A stretch of 64,000 nucleotides of DNA from an uncultured Lachnospiraceae bacterium. Lineage in GTDB: Bacteria; Bacillota; Clostridia; Lachnospirales; Lachnospiraceae. This document shows positions 27,209 through 36,146 of this stretch, one piece after another. Position numbers and translations under genes: made by a program. The notes below the pieces were generated by a model. It was given only the letters and a program-made list of their open reading frames with translations. It had not been told where the DNA came from and made no database searches. How positions within the stretch are numbered: the first letter of the stretch is position 1; every line of letters begins with the position of its first letter. The stretch lies in the NCBI GenBank assembly GCA_902780405.1, contig CACZFI010000009.1, positions 52,241-116,240 of the forward strand, written 5' to 3'.

Positions 27209-28579
27209 TTACGCTTTCAGCGCTTTAAGGAGCGCCCCGAGTTTCGGCTTACTGTTGTCGGCAAGCAGAAGGTTTCTGTAGGTCTTTGCCATCAGCCATG
27301 CAAAAAGTACGACCAGCACCGCCTGAACGGCAAATCCGCCGACCAATACGCCAACACCGATCTTTCCGCAGGCGAAAAGCACCGGAAGTGAAAAGAAGGT
27401 AAAAGGCGGAACCAAAGCAAGCACCGTAGGCGCCCAGGCTGCGGAAAGTCCACCGATGAACACCGAGCCAAGATATCCCGCCATAGAGATCATCATCACG
27501 GTACCTGTCGCCGACTGGATATCCTCCGTCTTGGAGCACGCGCTTCCGAGCATACCCGCGAGAATACCGAAGGCCAGGAATCCGAACAGCAATGTAACGA
27601 TAAAGAGCGCAGTCATACCGTAACCGAATTTGGTCAGGACGCCGAAGTCAAACATCGTCTCCGTTCCCTGAATCGGCTCCAGTTTCATAACGTCAAACAT
27701 CACGATATCTATGATCTTTGCGCCAATGATACCGGTAAGCAGTGTCATCAGGACGTAGGCGAGCATACCAAGGATCTTTCCGAGCAAAAGTGCCATAGGA
27801 CGTACGGTCACAAGCAGGCTCTCCACAAGCTTCGAAGTCTTCTCCTCCGTTACGGAGCCGATGACATAGGAAGCACCCATGCTGCTCACCAGGAAGATAA
27901 TGATGGCGAACGTAAGTGCATATCCCATAAACTGGGTTTTGGTCACATCTTCGTCGCTTGATCCGTTATACTCAGTATAGGACGCCAGTTTTTCCACGGA
28001 GATACCGTTCTGTAACATCTTGATATCTTCTTCCGTGATGCCGGACTGTTCCTGCTTGGCTGTGGTAAATTCTTCTTCGAAGAAACCTGCAAGCGCGTCC
28101 ACCTCGGACACATCCACTTCGGTTTCCTCCGCCACAACGCCTTTCACGGCAAATCCTTCCTCGCCGCGAGAGATCACAACCAGGCAATCCTTCGCGCCAA
28201 GACTCTTAACCGTTTCATCTGCGGTCTGCTTGATCGATGTAATCTTGTCGGCAACCTGCTTCCCCGCTTCGTCTTCGGTTTTCGCCGAAAGATCCTTCTT
28301 GATCTCATTGACATCCATCGGAAGGCCCGATTCATTACTGAAATAGATCGTATCGATGCTCTCTGCCGAAACGGTTGCTTTTGCATCAGTCGATGCATGT
28401 CCCGCTCTTGATGTAAAGTAGTTGATCGGCTTTTGCATGATCATCACGAGCACAAAGATGATGAAGGACACGCGGTAGGACTTCGACTTGATGGTCTGCA
28501 GGAAGGTGAACTTGAACACCTTGGAAAGACCGTCAAGACGATAGATGTTCTCTCTGGTCTGCTTTGTTTCACTGCTCAT
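27209..28579 (-). CDS. ABC-2 type transporter permease (NatB-like)
   Basis: A 456-residue membrane protein with the same layout as its neighbour: TM1 near residues 30-50, an extracytoplasmic domain to about 215, and a C-terminal block of six TM segments including MGASYVIGSVTEEKTSKLVE, a typical ABC-2 signature segment. The ATG at 28579 overlaps the ATPase 3' end by 11 bp; a farther start at 28615 is less likely. It probably forms a heterodimer with the 25800-27197 product. Confidence 0.87.
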   Translation of the reverse strand: MSSETKQTRENIYRLDGLSKVFKFTFLQTIKSKSYRVSFIIFVLVMIMQKPINYFTSRAGHASTDAKATVSAESIDTIYFSNESGLPMDVNEIKKDLSAKTEDEAGKQVADKITSIKQTADETVKSLGAKDCLVVISRGEEGFAVKGVVAEETEVDVSEVDALAGFFEEEFTTAKQEQSGITEEDIKMLQNGISVEKLASYTEYNGSSDEDVTKTQFMGYALTFAIIIFLVSSMGASYVIGSVTEEKTSKLVESLLVTVRPMALLLGKILGMLAYVLMTLLTGIIGAKIIDIVMFDVMKLEPIQGTETMFDFGVLTKFGYGMTALFIVTLLFGFLAFGILAGMLGSACSKTEDIQSATGTVMMISMAGYLGSVFIGGLSAAWAPTVLALVPPFTFFSLPVLFACGKIGVGVLVGGFAVQAVLVVLFAWLMAKTYRNLLLADNSKPKLGALLKALKA

Positions 28580-29567
28580 TCGCTTCTTCACCCACCTCTC
28601 TGACAAAGATCTCATGAAGTGAAAGCTCTGAGAGATCGAAACGTACCACGGGAATCTTCGCCTCTACAAGAGCCGCAAGCAGACGGTTACCCTGCTCATC
28701 TCCGGTTACCTTGAGACGATACTCGTACTCTTTCTCGGAAAGGATCTCAATCCCTTCCTTCTTGATGATGTCGGTCACGTCCTGTTCTACCTTGAGAAGA
28801 AGATTCACACGTCCGTAGTTCTTCTTGATGTCGTTTAAGTTTCCGGTCACCATAGCCTTGGAACGGTGAAGAATGGTGATGTCCGTACAGAATTCCTCCA
28901 CAACTTCCATCTGGTGGCTGGACATGATGATGTATTTGCCTGCTGCGATCTGCTCTCTGACCACTTCCTTGAGAATATCCGTATTCACCGGATCCAGTCC
29001 CGAGAAGGGCTCGTCGAGCACGAGAAGTTCGGGATCGGACAGCATAGCGATCATAAACTGAATCTTCTGCTGATTACCCTTGGAGAGCTGATCCGCACTC
29101 TTGGGTTTTACTTTCTTCTTTCTGACAGGTCTTGCGGGCTTTGACTCGCCCTCGGCCTCTTTCTTTTGCTCCTCGGCCTCAGTTGCCTTCTCGGGGAAGA
29201 GATACTCCTCCACCTTAAGGCGCTCCGCCCAGTAAGCGATACGGTCCTCAAGCACCTTGCCGGTCACACCGCGCAGTTCACCGAAGTAACGGATCTGATC
29301 CAAAAGCGTGTACTTCGGATAGAGTCCCCTCTCCTCGGCAAGATAGCCGATATTGCATGTGTCGAAGTTTAAAGGTCCGCCATTCCATGTAACCTCTCCG
29401 CCCGACTTCTCGAGCATACCGAGGATCATACGGATGGATGTGGATTTACCGGCGCCGTTGGTACCGAGAAGTGCATACACACCCGGTTTTTCCATCGAAA
29501 AACTGATGTGATCCACAACAGTCTTTTCCCCATACTGCTTAAACAGATCCTTTACTACAAGAGACAT
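28569..29567 (-). CDS. ABC transporter ATP-binding protein (NatA-like) with charged insertion
   Basis: A 332-residue ATPase. Walker A is LLGTNGAGKSTSIRMILGML (about residue 33), signature LSKGNQQKIQFMIAML, Walker B LLVLDEPFSGLDPVNTDI, H-loop IIMSSHQME. Between the Q-loop helical region and the signature there is an unusual Lys/Glu/Pro-rich insertion of about 30 residues (about 120-152: EEQKKEAEGE, RKKKVKPKSA) absent from most NatA proteins. AGGAGG precedes the start, and a strong promoter lies at 29605-29633. It is the first gene of the exporter operon. Confidence 0.9.
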   Translation of the reverse strand: MSLVVKDLFKQYGEKTVVDHISFSMEKPGVYALLGTNGAGKSTSIRMILGMLEKSGGEVTWNGGPLNFDTCNIGYLAEERGLYPKYTLLDQIRYFGELRGVTGKVLEDRIAYWAERLKVEEYLFPEKATEAEEQKKEAEGESKPARPVRKKKVKPKSADQLSKGNQQKIQFMIAMLSDPELLVLDEPFSGLDPVNTDILKEVVREQIAAGKYIIMSSHQMEVVEEFCTDITILHRSKAMVTGNLNDIKKNYGRVNLLLKVEQDVTDIIKKEGIEILSEKEYEYRLKVTGDEQGNRLLAALVEAKIPVVRFDLSELSLHEIFVREVGEEANEQ

Positions 29568-29604
29568 GATTTTTCCTCCTTCGCATATCCAGTCATATTG
29601 ATTG

Positions 29605-29633
29605 ATTATAGCATCTAAGATATCTTATGACAA
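29605..29633 (-). promoter_or_regulatory. sigma-A promoter of the NatAB-like exporter operon
   Basis: Minus strand: -35 TTGTCA (29628-29633), 17-bp spacer, extended -10 TGcTATAAT (TATAAT at 29605-29610). The -35 lies within the final codons of the YihY gene. Confidence 0.82.
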
Positions 29634-30575
29634 ATCCTCTGTATCGTCATCGGCCGAACCATTCTGTCTGGCCGCTTTTCTCGCCTTTTTCCGATGAAGC
29701 CTCGTGTCATGTTTCAGCCTGCGTTTCGCCTTTCTGCGTCTTAACACCTTGTTGATCATATCCGTCATGAAGTAGTTGATCTCCGCACCGTATAGGATGA
29801 TCTGCATACTCACATAGAGCCAGATCAGGATCAGTACCAGGGATGTCATACTTCCGTACATGGTGGACTTGCCGGCCGCATACCCGATATACTTCGTGAA
29901 AAGCTGCGTTACGATAAGCCAGAGGAACGAGGCTGCAGCCGCTCCCACGATCTCGTGTTTCATCTCGCCCTTTCGTCCGGGCAGCTGATAGTAAAGCAGG
30001 AGCACAAAGACGAAGATCACAAGAAAGGTAAATGCATTTTTGAGACTCAAAACCAGCATGGTCTCATCGATAAACTGCGGGAAATAACTCATGACTTCGC
30101 TGGAAATGCCTTTGGCGAAGACGTGAACGACAATGATCACCACGCAGAGGATCAGAAAGACCAGCGTGTAAAGCGAGCAAAGCACTCTGGTCACCAGCGC
30201 ATTTCTTCTTTTTTCCACACGATAAATGCGGTTTAATGCATTGGTCAGTGTCTGCATACCTTTGGCCGCGGACCAGAGGGATACCACCAGGGTCACGATG
30301 GTAAACGATGCCGCGCTCGAAAAGCGGATATCATAGATCACTCTGGCGATATACTCAGTCAGCGGCTGGGGCGCGATCTCGATCACGTAGAGCACAACGT
30401 TCGGATTCGCAAAGGACAGTTTGGACGAGATCACGAGCAGAAGCATCATGAACGGAAAAAAGGAAAGCAAAACAAAGAACGTTGCCTGCGCCGCATAGGC
30501 GGTCAGGCTGTCCTCCGAGGCTTTCCTTCCAAAGGTCCCTATACCCTTTAAGATGTTACTCATCAGTTTTTTCAT
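29625..30575 (-). CDS. YihY/BrkB family membrane protein
   Basis: A 316-residue protein of the YihY/UPF0761 family, formerly misnamed RNase BN. Six TM segments are visible, with characteristic DSLTAYAAQATFFVLLSFFP near the N-terminus, SLWSAAKGMQTLTNALNRIY in the middle and LVLILIWLYVSMQIILYGAE near the end. The C-terminus is Arg/Lys-rich (RRRKAKRRLKHDTRLHRKKA). The ATG at 30575 overlaps the SpoIID gene by 20 bp; no clear ribosome site is present, so coupling is likely. Function of the family is not established. Confidence 0.88.
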   Translation of the reverse strand: MKKLMSNILKGIGTFGRKASEDSLTAYAAQATFFVLLSFFPFMMLLLVISSKLSFANPNVVLYVIEIAPQPLTEYIARVIYDIRFSSAASFTIVTLVVSLWSAAKGMQTLTNALNRIYRVEKRRNALVTRVLCSLYTLVFLILCVVIIVVHVFAKGISSEVMSYFPQFIDETMLVLSLKNAFTFLVIFVFVLLLYYQLPGRKGEMKHEIVGAAAASFLWLIVTQLFTKYIGYAAGKSTMYGSMTSLVLILIWLYVSMQIILYGAEINYFMTDMINKVLRRRKAKRRLKHDTRLHRKKARKAARQNGSADDDTEDLS

Positions 30576-33009
30576 CGTCGTCATAGATCGAGGTGAACTC
30601 GATGCCGCTGTAATATCTGGTGAGAATATACTTGTAATCCATACCCTCATCCGCGAGGATCATGGCGCCGTACTGGCTCATACCCACGCCGTGGCCGAAA
30701 CCGCCGCCGTGGATCACATATCCCGTCCCGGTCTTCTCAATATAGTAAAATGTGCTCGGCACAGCCGACCAGCCCGAGAGCCTGCTGCCGTCCGAAAGTT
30801 CAATGGTGACATTTAAAGTGGAGAGGATCTGACGGATGTTCGTCTGTCCGGTCAGTTCCACCGTCGCCTTACTGCCTTCGATCAAAAGCGCTTTCACGGT
30901 ACCGCTCGGATAACGTGCACTGACCTTGACGGACTTGATGGTTCCGATATCCGCGTCCTCAAGGATCTCCCCGCGCTGTTCGTCCTCATTTGCTTCCTCG
31001 GGCGCATCCGCTTCCGAATCCTGCTTCGGATCCTGCTTTAAGTCATCCTCCGACAGCTTCCTGACGCCGTTTGGAGAACGCTTCATGCGTACCGGCAGCA
31101 TCCTTTTGATCGCCTCGGTCATCTCGGCGTTCGTGTAGGATACCTGCCAGCGGTAAAAAGGCATATCCTTATCTATAATAGCATAATCACTGCTGTTATC
31201 AATAAAATTCTTGCAAAGTGTCTCGTCGGAGAGATCGATATCTCTTCGGTCCTTCTCCTCCGTCTTCACCTCAAAGTAAGGATAAGCTTCCTCCTCCCAG
31301 ATCTCGGCGTTGGTACAGGACACGCCGCCGGAGGTGGAATAGTAATAAGGCTTGATCAGTTCGCCCTTGTAGGTGGGCACAATACCGTAGGTATCCTTCA
31401 CTGCGCGTATGGTGCGCTCCGAAGGAAGGACATTATTATATACCTGCGACATGGTCGTATCGTCGATATGCGCGCCGTATGCACCGTAAGTCACATCGCG
31501 CATCTGCATCACGGCGTAGCCTCTGGAACAGATCGCCATCGCCTTTAATGCTTCATCGCCCGCATCCGCAGGCATTTCGCTCGGAACCACATAGTAGAGA
31601 TAGGTTTCAAGCGGCAGTTCATTGATCAGATGGAAGCCCTTCTCGGAGACGATTGCCTCAAGGGTCCCCTCGTAGGAAGGCGCCCCGTACGAGCGGGAAA
31701 GCGTCTCCACGGTGAGCTTTGCATCGGAAAGCGGCACGATGCGAATCGTGTCTCCCTCCTTGAATTTCTTGTAGTCAAGCGTCACTTTCTCGGTCGCATC
31801 ATGTGTGATGATCTTGCCGTCCGGATAGTAGACCTTGTAGTCCCCCTCCGACGAGCAGATGACGGTCGGCAGTTCATAGGAATCATCCTCGGAATCGGAC
31901 AGAAGCACCCTGATTGTGTCGCTTTTCATCTCCCGATCGATCACACAGGCACGTATCTCTCCGTCCTGTTCAAACAGTTCAACGCTCTCATACCCCGCAA
32001 GGGAAGGCAGGCTGCTTTCAAAAGCAGGTTCTCCGAGCACGTTGTAAATCTGAATATTCCCGGATGTTCTTCTTGCGCCGCGATTTTCGATCACCAGTGA
32101 CCCGTCGGAAACACCCATCACACGGGCTCTCGCAGACGCACTTCGCTTTTCGATCTTGCGGATACCGTCATTGGTCACGGTAAGATCCGCCAGGAAGATA
32201 TCCGTGCGCTCGATTCCGCCCACCGCGTCCGTGGCAGTTGCATCCGTCGCCGTTGCGTCCGTGGCAGACGAGACATCCTTCCCATCCGATACTTCCTCAA
32301 TCTTTGAGATGGAAGTTGTAGGCATCAGAGATTGCTCTACGGTTCGACCGCCATAAAGAAATGTACACTTCTGATCGTCAAGTGCCGTCACAAGCACATA
32401 CTCAAGGCATACGGACGCCTCGGAAGAAGCCGGCCCGCGGACTTCAAATACGGTATCGTTGTTGACATAGACATCGATCAGCTTGCCAAAGTAGGACTCC
32501 GGAATCTCGGTGTCTAAATCGTAAGCATTTCTTCCGTCCGAGAGCTTGGTTCCCTCATCATTGATACCAAAAACGTATACCGTCTCACAGGAAAGTCCCT
32601 CCACCGCGTCGGAATGCATGATATTGTCGTAGATCCTGTCAAACTGTTCCTTGGTGACGTAGTCATCATCACGGTCCGAGAAGATAATATCTGCATAAAG
32701 GCTTTCCGGCGCTCCGATAATGGAGCACATGTTCCTGACGCAGGATACATTCACCTTGCCGCTTCGGTTTAAGGGATCGATCAGGCGGCTTAACGCCTCC
32801 CGCTTCGTCGCATCTGTCGCCAGGCGCTCGATACGCGCTTCCACGTCACCGTAACTGTAATAAAGATCCAAATTGTTCTCTGTCGCGGCATCCGTATCCG
32901 TAGCCTTATGCTTGTCTTTATTGATCTTTCGCGCAATCTCGTGCCAGCCGATCATCACAAGGATGAGAAGCAGCATGGTTCCGACGATCGCAAGCAGCTT
33001 TTTTCCCAT
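30556..33009 (-). CDS. SpoIID/LytB domain protein, membrane anchored
   Basis: An 817-residue envelope protein. One TM segment at residues 5-22 anchors it. Residues about 75-450 are an unrecognised extracytoplasmic region with Ala/Thr/Asp repeats (SSATDATATDATATDA). The SpoIID/LytB domain begins at about 460 (INELPLETYLYYVVPSEMP, AICSRGYAVMQM) and ends with GHGVGMSQYGAMILADEGMD near 780. Relatives are lytic transglycosylases or amidase enhancers acting on peptidoglycan. It is larger than sporulation SpoIID (about 340 residues). GAGGAAATT precedes the start at 33009, only 12 bp from the 3' end of the probable 6S RNA. Confidence 0.88.
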   Translation of the reverse strand: MGKKLLAIVGTMLLLILVMIGWHEIARKINKDKHKATDTDAATENNLDLYYSYGDVEARIERLATDATKREALSRLIDPLNRSGKVNVSCVRNMCSIIGAPESLYADIIFSDRDDDYVTKEQFDRIYDNIMHSDAVEGLSCETVYVFGINDEGTKLSDGRNAYDLDTEIPESYFGKLIDVYVNNDTVFEVRGPASSEASVCLEYVLVTALDDQKCTFLYGGRTVEQSLMPTTSISKIEEVSDGKDVSSATDATATDATATDAVGGIERTDIFLADLTVTNDGIRKIEKRSASARARVMGVSDGSLVIENRGARRTSGNIQIYNVLGEPAFESSLPSLAGYESVELFEQDGEIRACVIDREMKSDTIRVLLSDSEDDSYELPTVICSSEGDYKVYYPDGKIITHDATEKVTLDYKKFKEGDTIRIVPLSDAKLTVETLSRSYGAPSYEGTLEAIVSEKGFHLINELPLETYLYYVVPSEMPADAGDEALKAMAICSRGYAVMQMRDVTYGAYGAHIDDTTMSQVYNNVLPSERTIRAVKDTYGIVPTYKGELIKPYYYSTSGGVSCTNAEIWEEEAYPYFEVKTEEKDRRDIDLSDETLCKNFIDNSSDYAIIDKDMPFYRWQVSYTNAEMTEAIKRMLPVRMKRSPNGVRKLSEDDLKQDPKQDSEADAPEEANEDEQRGEILEDADIGTIKSVKVSARYPSGTVKALLIEGSKATVELTGQTNIRQILSTLNVTIELSDGSRLSGWSAVPSTFYYIEKTGTGYVIHGGGFGHGVGMSQYGAMILADEGMDYKYILTRYYSGIEFTSIYDDDEKTDE

Positions 33010-33020
33010 AATTTCCTCAT

Positions 33021-33226
33021 AAAAAAGAATATATCCGGGATGCCGTCTCCTGCCTTCTGACTCCTAGCAAAGCTAGGTGGGCAACCGCACGTAGTGTTCT
33101 GCCTTCCACTGCAAACGGAGGCCTGACATCCGACTACGATTTAGGAATCCCGTTTAAAGTAAATGTAGGTTCAAAATAAACAGGAGGTATCGAGCATTCC
33201 AGATATATTTTTTACTGATTTCTCAT
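33021..33226 (-). ncRNA. ssrS: probable 6S RNA
   Basis: A transcript of about 200 nt is predicted on the minus strand. Its ends pair in a long closing stem (33194-33208 with 33029-33043, 15 positions with G-U pairs) and it contains stretches resembling Clostridia 6S RNA, such as TTGAACCTACATTTAC and AAACGGGATTCC followed by GATGTCAGGCC. A near-consensus sigma-A promoter precedes it and a T-run (33021-33026) follows the closing stem. 6S RNA binds the sigma-A holoenzyme. The identification rests on recalled sequence similarity and structure; a covariance search was not possible. Confidence 0.72.
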
Positions 33227-33232
33227 GGGATT

Positions 33233-33261
33233 ATTATAACTTATGAGGGTCTTTTTTTCAA
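33233..33261 (-). promoter_or_regulatory. strong sigma-A promoter of the probable 6S RNA
   Basis: Minus strand: -35 TTGAAA (33256-33261), 17-bp spacer, perfect -10 TATAAT (33233-33238); expected start near 33226, just before the closing stem. Confidence 0.85.
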
Positions 33262-33341
33262 CCGGTTTCAGGACAAGTTTTGACCTGTATTTTTGTGCAC
33301 AATACCTATTGACAATCTGCAGTCGAGGCATAACGGACGCA

Positions 33342-33477
33342 GGGCGCGAGATACCGACCGCCTTGCCGGACACGCTCGCGCTAAGTTCCGCACGCAGCGG
33401 ATGCTAAGCTCGGCTTCGCTTCGCTAAGCACCGGCGGCTCCACGTTGTCCTTGCAATGCGGTCGGTATCTCACGCCC
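33342..33477. repeat. GC-rich intergenic hairpin repeat, copy A
   Basis: Gene-free stretch between the 6S promoter and the ChW gene. Outer arms 33342-33366 and 33453-33477 form a 25-position stem with few mismatches (agataccgaccgc / gcggtcggtatct). Inside lies a 68-bp core (33373-33440) whose reverse complement closely matches copy B at 35964-36033 and copy C at 63937-64000. The motif CTAAG/CTTAG recurs inside. No ORF with coding character was seen. Confidence 0.8.
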
Positions 33478-33587
33478 CTGCTGTCTACCATAAATCGATG
33501 TCCGGCGACCATCTCCCCGACTGTATGCCTGTTTTAGGAACTCTATGCAACAAGCATACAAACAGAGTAGATTTCATTTTGTATCCG

Positions 33588-35831
33588 CTAGAACCATGTT
33601 GCGCAGTTGTAGGGATCGAACTTTGTGATGTCAACACCGTAGTCGCCCTTCATCATATCGTAGACCGTCTTATAACCTTTGAGGAATTCCACTTCCTCGT
33701 ATACGGAAATATTGTTTGTTGGTCCGTACCAACTGTCATGAAGGGATAGCTTGTGCGGCTGGCAGATTTGCGTCCAAGTTTCCGGACAGCCGCTTCCGTA
33801 TCTCCCCTGCACTTCCACGATTGTATAGTGCGTCGAGTCTATAAAAACTATCGATGCACTGTGAAACATACCACCACGATCCACTTTAGGAGAATCGGAA
33901 ACATAACCGGGGTAATGCGCATTAGAATTTGTCCATATCGTTATTCCGGGACATCCGTGCATCTTCATCATGTCCTCAACTTTGACACATCCATCGTTGC
34001 ATGTGTATTCCTCGTATGTATGCTTGGCGATCCAGTACATGCCTGCATCGATCAACTCAGGTGTGGTCATATTCGACTTATATGCTGAAACCTCGTTATA
34101 CATATCGCGGGTGCTTTTGATCCATTTTGCACCGGTTCCTGCACCGGCCGTCTTGCTATTTTTAATAGTTGCAATCTTCTTGTTCTTGTAATAAAGATCA
34201 AAGGATTGGCTTCCCGGTTTGGTATAACTAATGCCAACACAGATACACTTCGTGTAGCCCTGTGCCTCCATATAATTAACTCGTTCCCACGCAGTATCAT
34301 ACGCATACGGATCGCCGCAGTTACGTGCCATATATGCTCCAAACATCACCTCACTCCCCGCATCTTCACAATACGAGATAGATGCATACGCTGTGGGGTT
34401 TTTCATGTCGGGGAAGTACTGCTTATACCTATCGCCAAGATCGCGGAATCCGTCGTCCCCATTATATTTTATATAAAAGTACCGAGCATCCACAGCCTTA
34501 TTGACATAAAAGCACTGTGTCAGTTCCTTTTCAATGATTTCGCCGGATTCCGCGGTATTCTGCGTTTCCCAGTAATCCGTAGATTCGGTTCCGAACTGCA
34601 CGGATTTCGATTGAATAAAACTGATTCCATCGTAATTTGCGATTGTTTTGTAGGAGCATCTGATTGTATCGTCGTAAGGATCGGTCCCCCCCGACGGATT
34701 ACCGCCGCTTCCTGTCACCGGATTGTAAGGCACCTCAGAGTTGGGTGTTCTTACAAAAGCCTGTGCATTTGCAGAGGGAATTCCCGAAACCGCGCCCGGA
34801 TTGCCGGAATTCTTCGCCTTAAGGACAATCTGAATACCTTCCAGACGGTAGGCGTAACCCGCAGATCCTGCCGGTTCCCCGTTTTTAGCCCAAGATAGCC
34901 ACCCTAAGTTCTGCGCGTGGACGCGATACCAAATATCATAGTGTCGAGCCATCTCGCCTGTCAGATAAATCTGGACACCTTCCAGTCGAAGACTTCTGCC
35001 GGAGGTTCCGCTCATTTCGTTTGCACCCATCCAATTCTGCCAGCCAATGTTTTGCACATGGGTTCTGTACTTAATGCTGCCCTGATACTGCTGGTTGGTC
35101 AGTTTAATATAGATTCCCTCCAGGCGCAGGCTTCTGCCGGAGGTTCCGCTCATGGTTCCGTTATACTTCCAGCCCTGCCAACCCACATTTTGCACATGGG
35201 TTCGGTATGCTATATTGGTTGTACCCTCACCGGGCACATCTGCGGTGGTTGATCCGTTCTTTGCCGCGTAAGGAACATTCTTGTCCGGCTTTACATTTTT
35301 GAACGATGCCGTCGGAGTCTGATTCTTCGGGAGCACGACAATCTGAATTCCCTCCAGACGATAAGCCATACCTGCTGTACCGGAAGGCGCCCCGTCCCTC
35401 GTCCAGGAAAGCCAGCCCAGGTTCTGTGCATGTACACGGTACCAGACACTGTAATTTGCAGCATTGGTTCCGGTTAGCTTGATCTTGATTGCCTCAAGGC
35501 GCTTGCTCTCACCCTCGGTTCCGTTCATTTCCCCATTAGCAGACCAAGGCAACCAGCCGTAATCCTGACAATGTGTCGTATATGTGATGCCGAGTTCCGA
35601 TGTCGGTTGGTTCAGTTTTATCTCGATACCTTCCAACCGAAGACTTCTATGATCCGTTCCGGCCATCACACCATCCGCACGAAAATCCTGCCACCCGATA
35701 TTTTGCACGTGCGTACGGTAGGAAACCGATACATTTCCCGCTGCCTTCGGTTCAAGTGGTGCGCTCACCAGACACGACAGTGTGAGTAGCACAGCAAGCA
35801 CAAAAGACAGTATTCTTTTTCTTGTTTTCAT
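33588..35831 (-). CDS. secreted ChW-repeat protein with C-terminal domain
   Basis: A 747-residue exported protein. Signal peptide at about residues 1-32 (ILSFVLAVLLTLSCLVSAPL). Six ChW repeats (clostridial hydrophobic with conserved Trp) occur in two blocks of three at about 35-160 and 200-330, each with the pattern YRTHVQNIGW...G...GRSLRLEGI.IKL. A Gly/Pro/Ser linker follows and then a C-terminal domain of about 350 residues with EEYTCNDGCVKVEDMM and GGMFHSASIVFIDSTHY then TIVEVQG, a Cys/His arrangement reminiscent of transglutaminase-like or papain-like enzymes. AGGAGG lies 7 bp before the ATG at 35831. The gene is flanked by inverted copies A and B of a genomic repeat. Function uncertain; cell-surface adhesion or hydrolysis is plausible. 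Confidence 0.82.
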   Translation of the reverse strand: MKTRKRILSFVLAVLLTLSCLVSAPLEPKAAGNVSVSYRTHVQNIGWQDFRADGVMAGTDHRSLRLEGIEIKLNQPTSELGITYTTHCQDYGWLPWSANGEMNGTEGESKRLEAIKIKLTGTNAANYSVWYRVHAQNLGWLSWTRDGAPSGTAGMAYRLEGIQIVVLPKNQTPTASFKNVKPDKNVPYAAKNGSTTADVPGEGTTNIAYRTHVQNVGWQGWKYNGTMSGTSGRSLRLEGIYIKLTNQQYQGSIKYRTHVQNIGWQNWMGANEMSGTSGRSLRLEGVQIYLTGEMARHYDIWYRVHAQNLGWLSWAKNGEPAGSAGYAYRLEGIQIVLKAKNSGNPGAVSGIPSANAQAFVRTPNSEVPYNPVTGSGGNPSGGTDPYDDTIRCSYKTIANYDGISFIQSKSVQFGTESTDYWETQNTAESGEIIEKELTQCFYVNKAVDARYFYIKYNGDDGFRDLGDRYKQYFPDMKNPTAYASISYCEDAGSEVMFGAYMARNCGDPYAYDTAWERVNYMEAQGYTKCICVGISYTKPGSQSFDLYYKNKKIATIKNSKTAGAGTGAKWIKSTRDMYNEVSAYKSNMTTPELIDAGMYWIAKHTYEEYTCNDGCVKVEDMMKMHGCPGITIWTNSNAHYPGYVSDSPKVDRGGMFHSASIVFIDSTHYTIVEVQGRYGSGCPETWTQICQPHKLSLHDSWYGPTNNISVYEEVEFLKGYKTVYDMMKGDYGVDITKFDPYNCATWF

Positions 35832-35866
35832 GATAACCCTCCTCTTCATATAATCTCGCTATCTAT

Positions 35867-35883
35867 ATTTTACCACCGGTAAA
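35867..35883 (-). promoter_or_regulatory. possible operator overlapping the -10 of the ChW gene
   Basis: A 15-nt palindrome, tttaccaccggtaaa (35869-35883), overlaps the minus-strand -10-like TAAAAT (35867-35872) about 35 bp before the start codon. The -35 at 17 bp is poor, which fits a regulated promoter. Confidence 0.35.
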
Positions 35884-35963
35884 GCAATAATCATAGCGCA
35901 GATTCTACATCTTACGAATTGAACGTAGGGCATACGGAAGTGGTTGCGTTGCCAGGGCAACGT

Positions 35964-36033
35964 GAGCCGCCGGCGCTTAGCGAGGTACTTCACGAGCTTA
36001 GCGTCCGCTGCGTGCGGAACATTAGCGAAAGCG
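35964..36033 (+). repeat. GC-rich intergenic repeat, copy B
   Basis: A 70-bp element, starting gagccgccggcgcttagcga and containing gcttagcgtccgctgcgtgc, that is nearly the reverse complement of the core of copy A (33373-33440). It lies between the ChW gene and the phosphofructokinase promoter. Together A and B flank the ChW gene as inverted repeats. Confidence 0.8.
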
Positions 36034-36082
36034 GCCCAGGCAACACAGCCGGCTTTCGTATGCCCCGACATGTATCGACAAT

Positions 36083-36111
36083 TTGCGAAGCGGCGCGTAT
36101 CGTGGTATACT
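36083..36111 (+). promoter_or_regulatory. sigma-A promoter of the phosphofructokinase gene
   Basis: -35 TTGCGA (36083-36088), 17-bp spacer, -10 TATACT (36106-36111), about 36 bp upstream of the ATG. Confidence 0.75.
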
Positions 36112-36146
36112 TTGGAAAAATGATTTGACGGGAAGGATGACATCAC

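Noticed and set aside
33301..33587. Insertion sequence or transposase gene
   Set aside because: The region is palindromic and GC-rich but contains no transposase-like frame.
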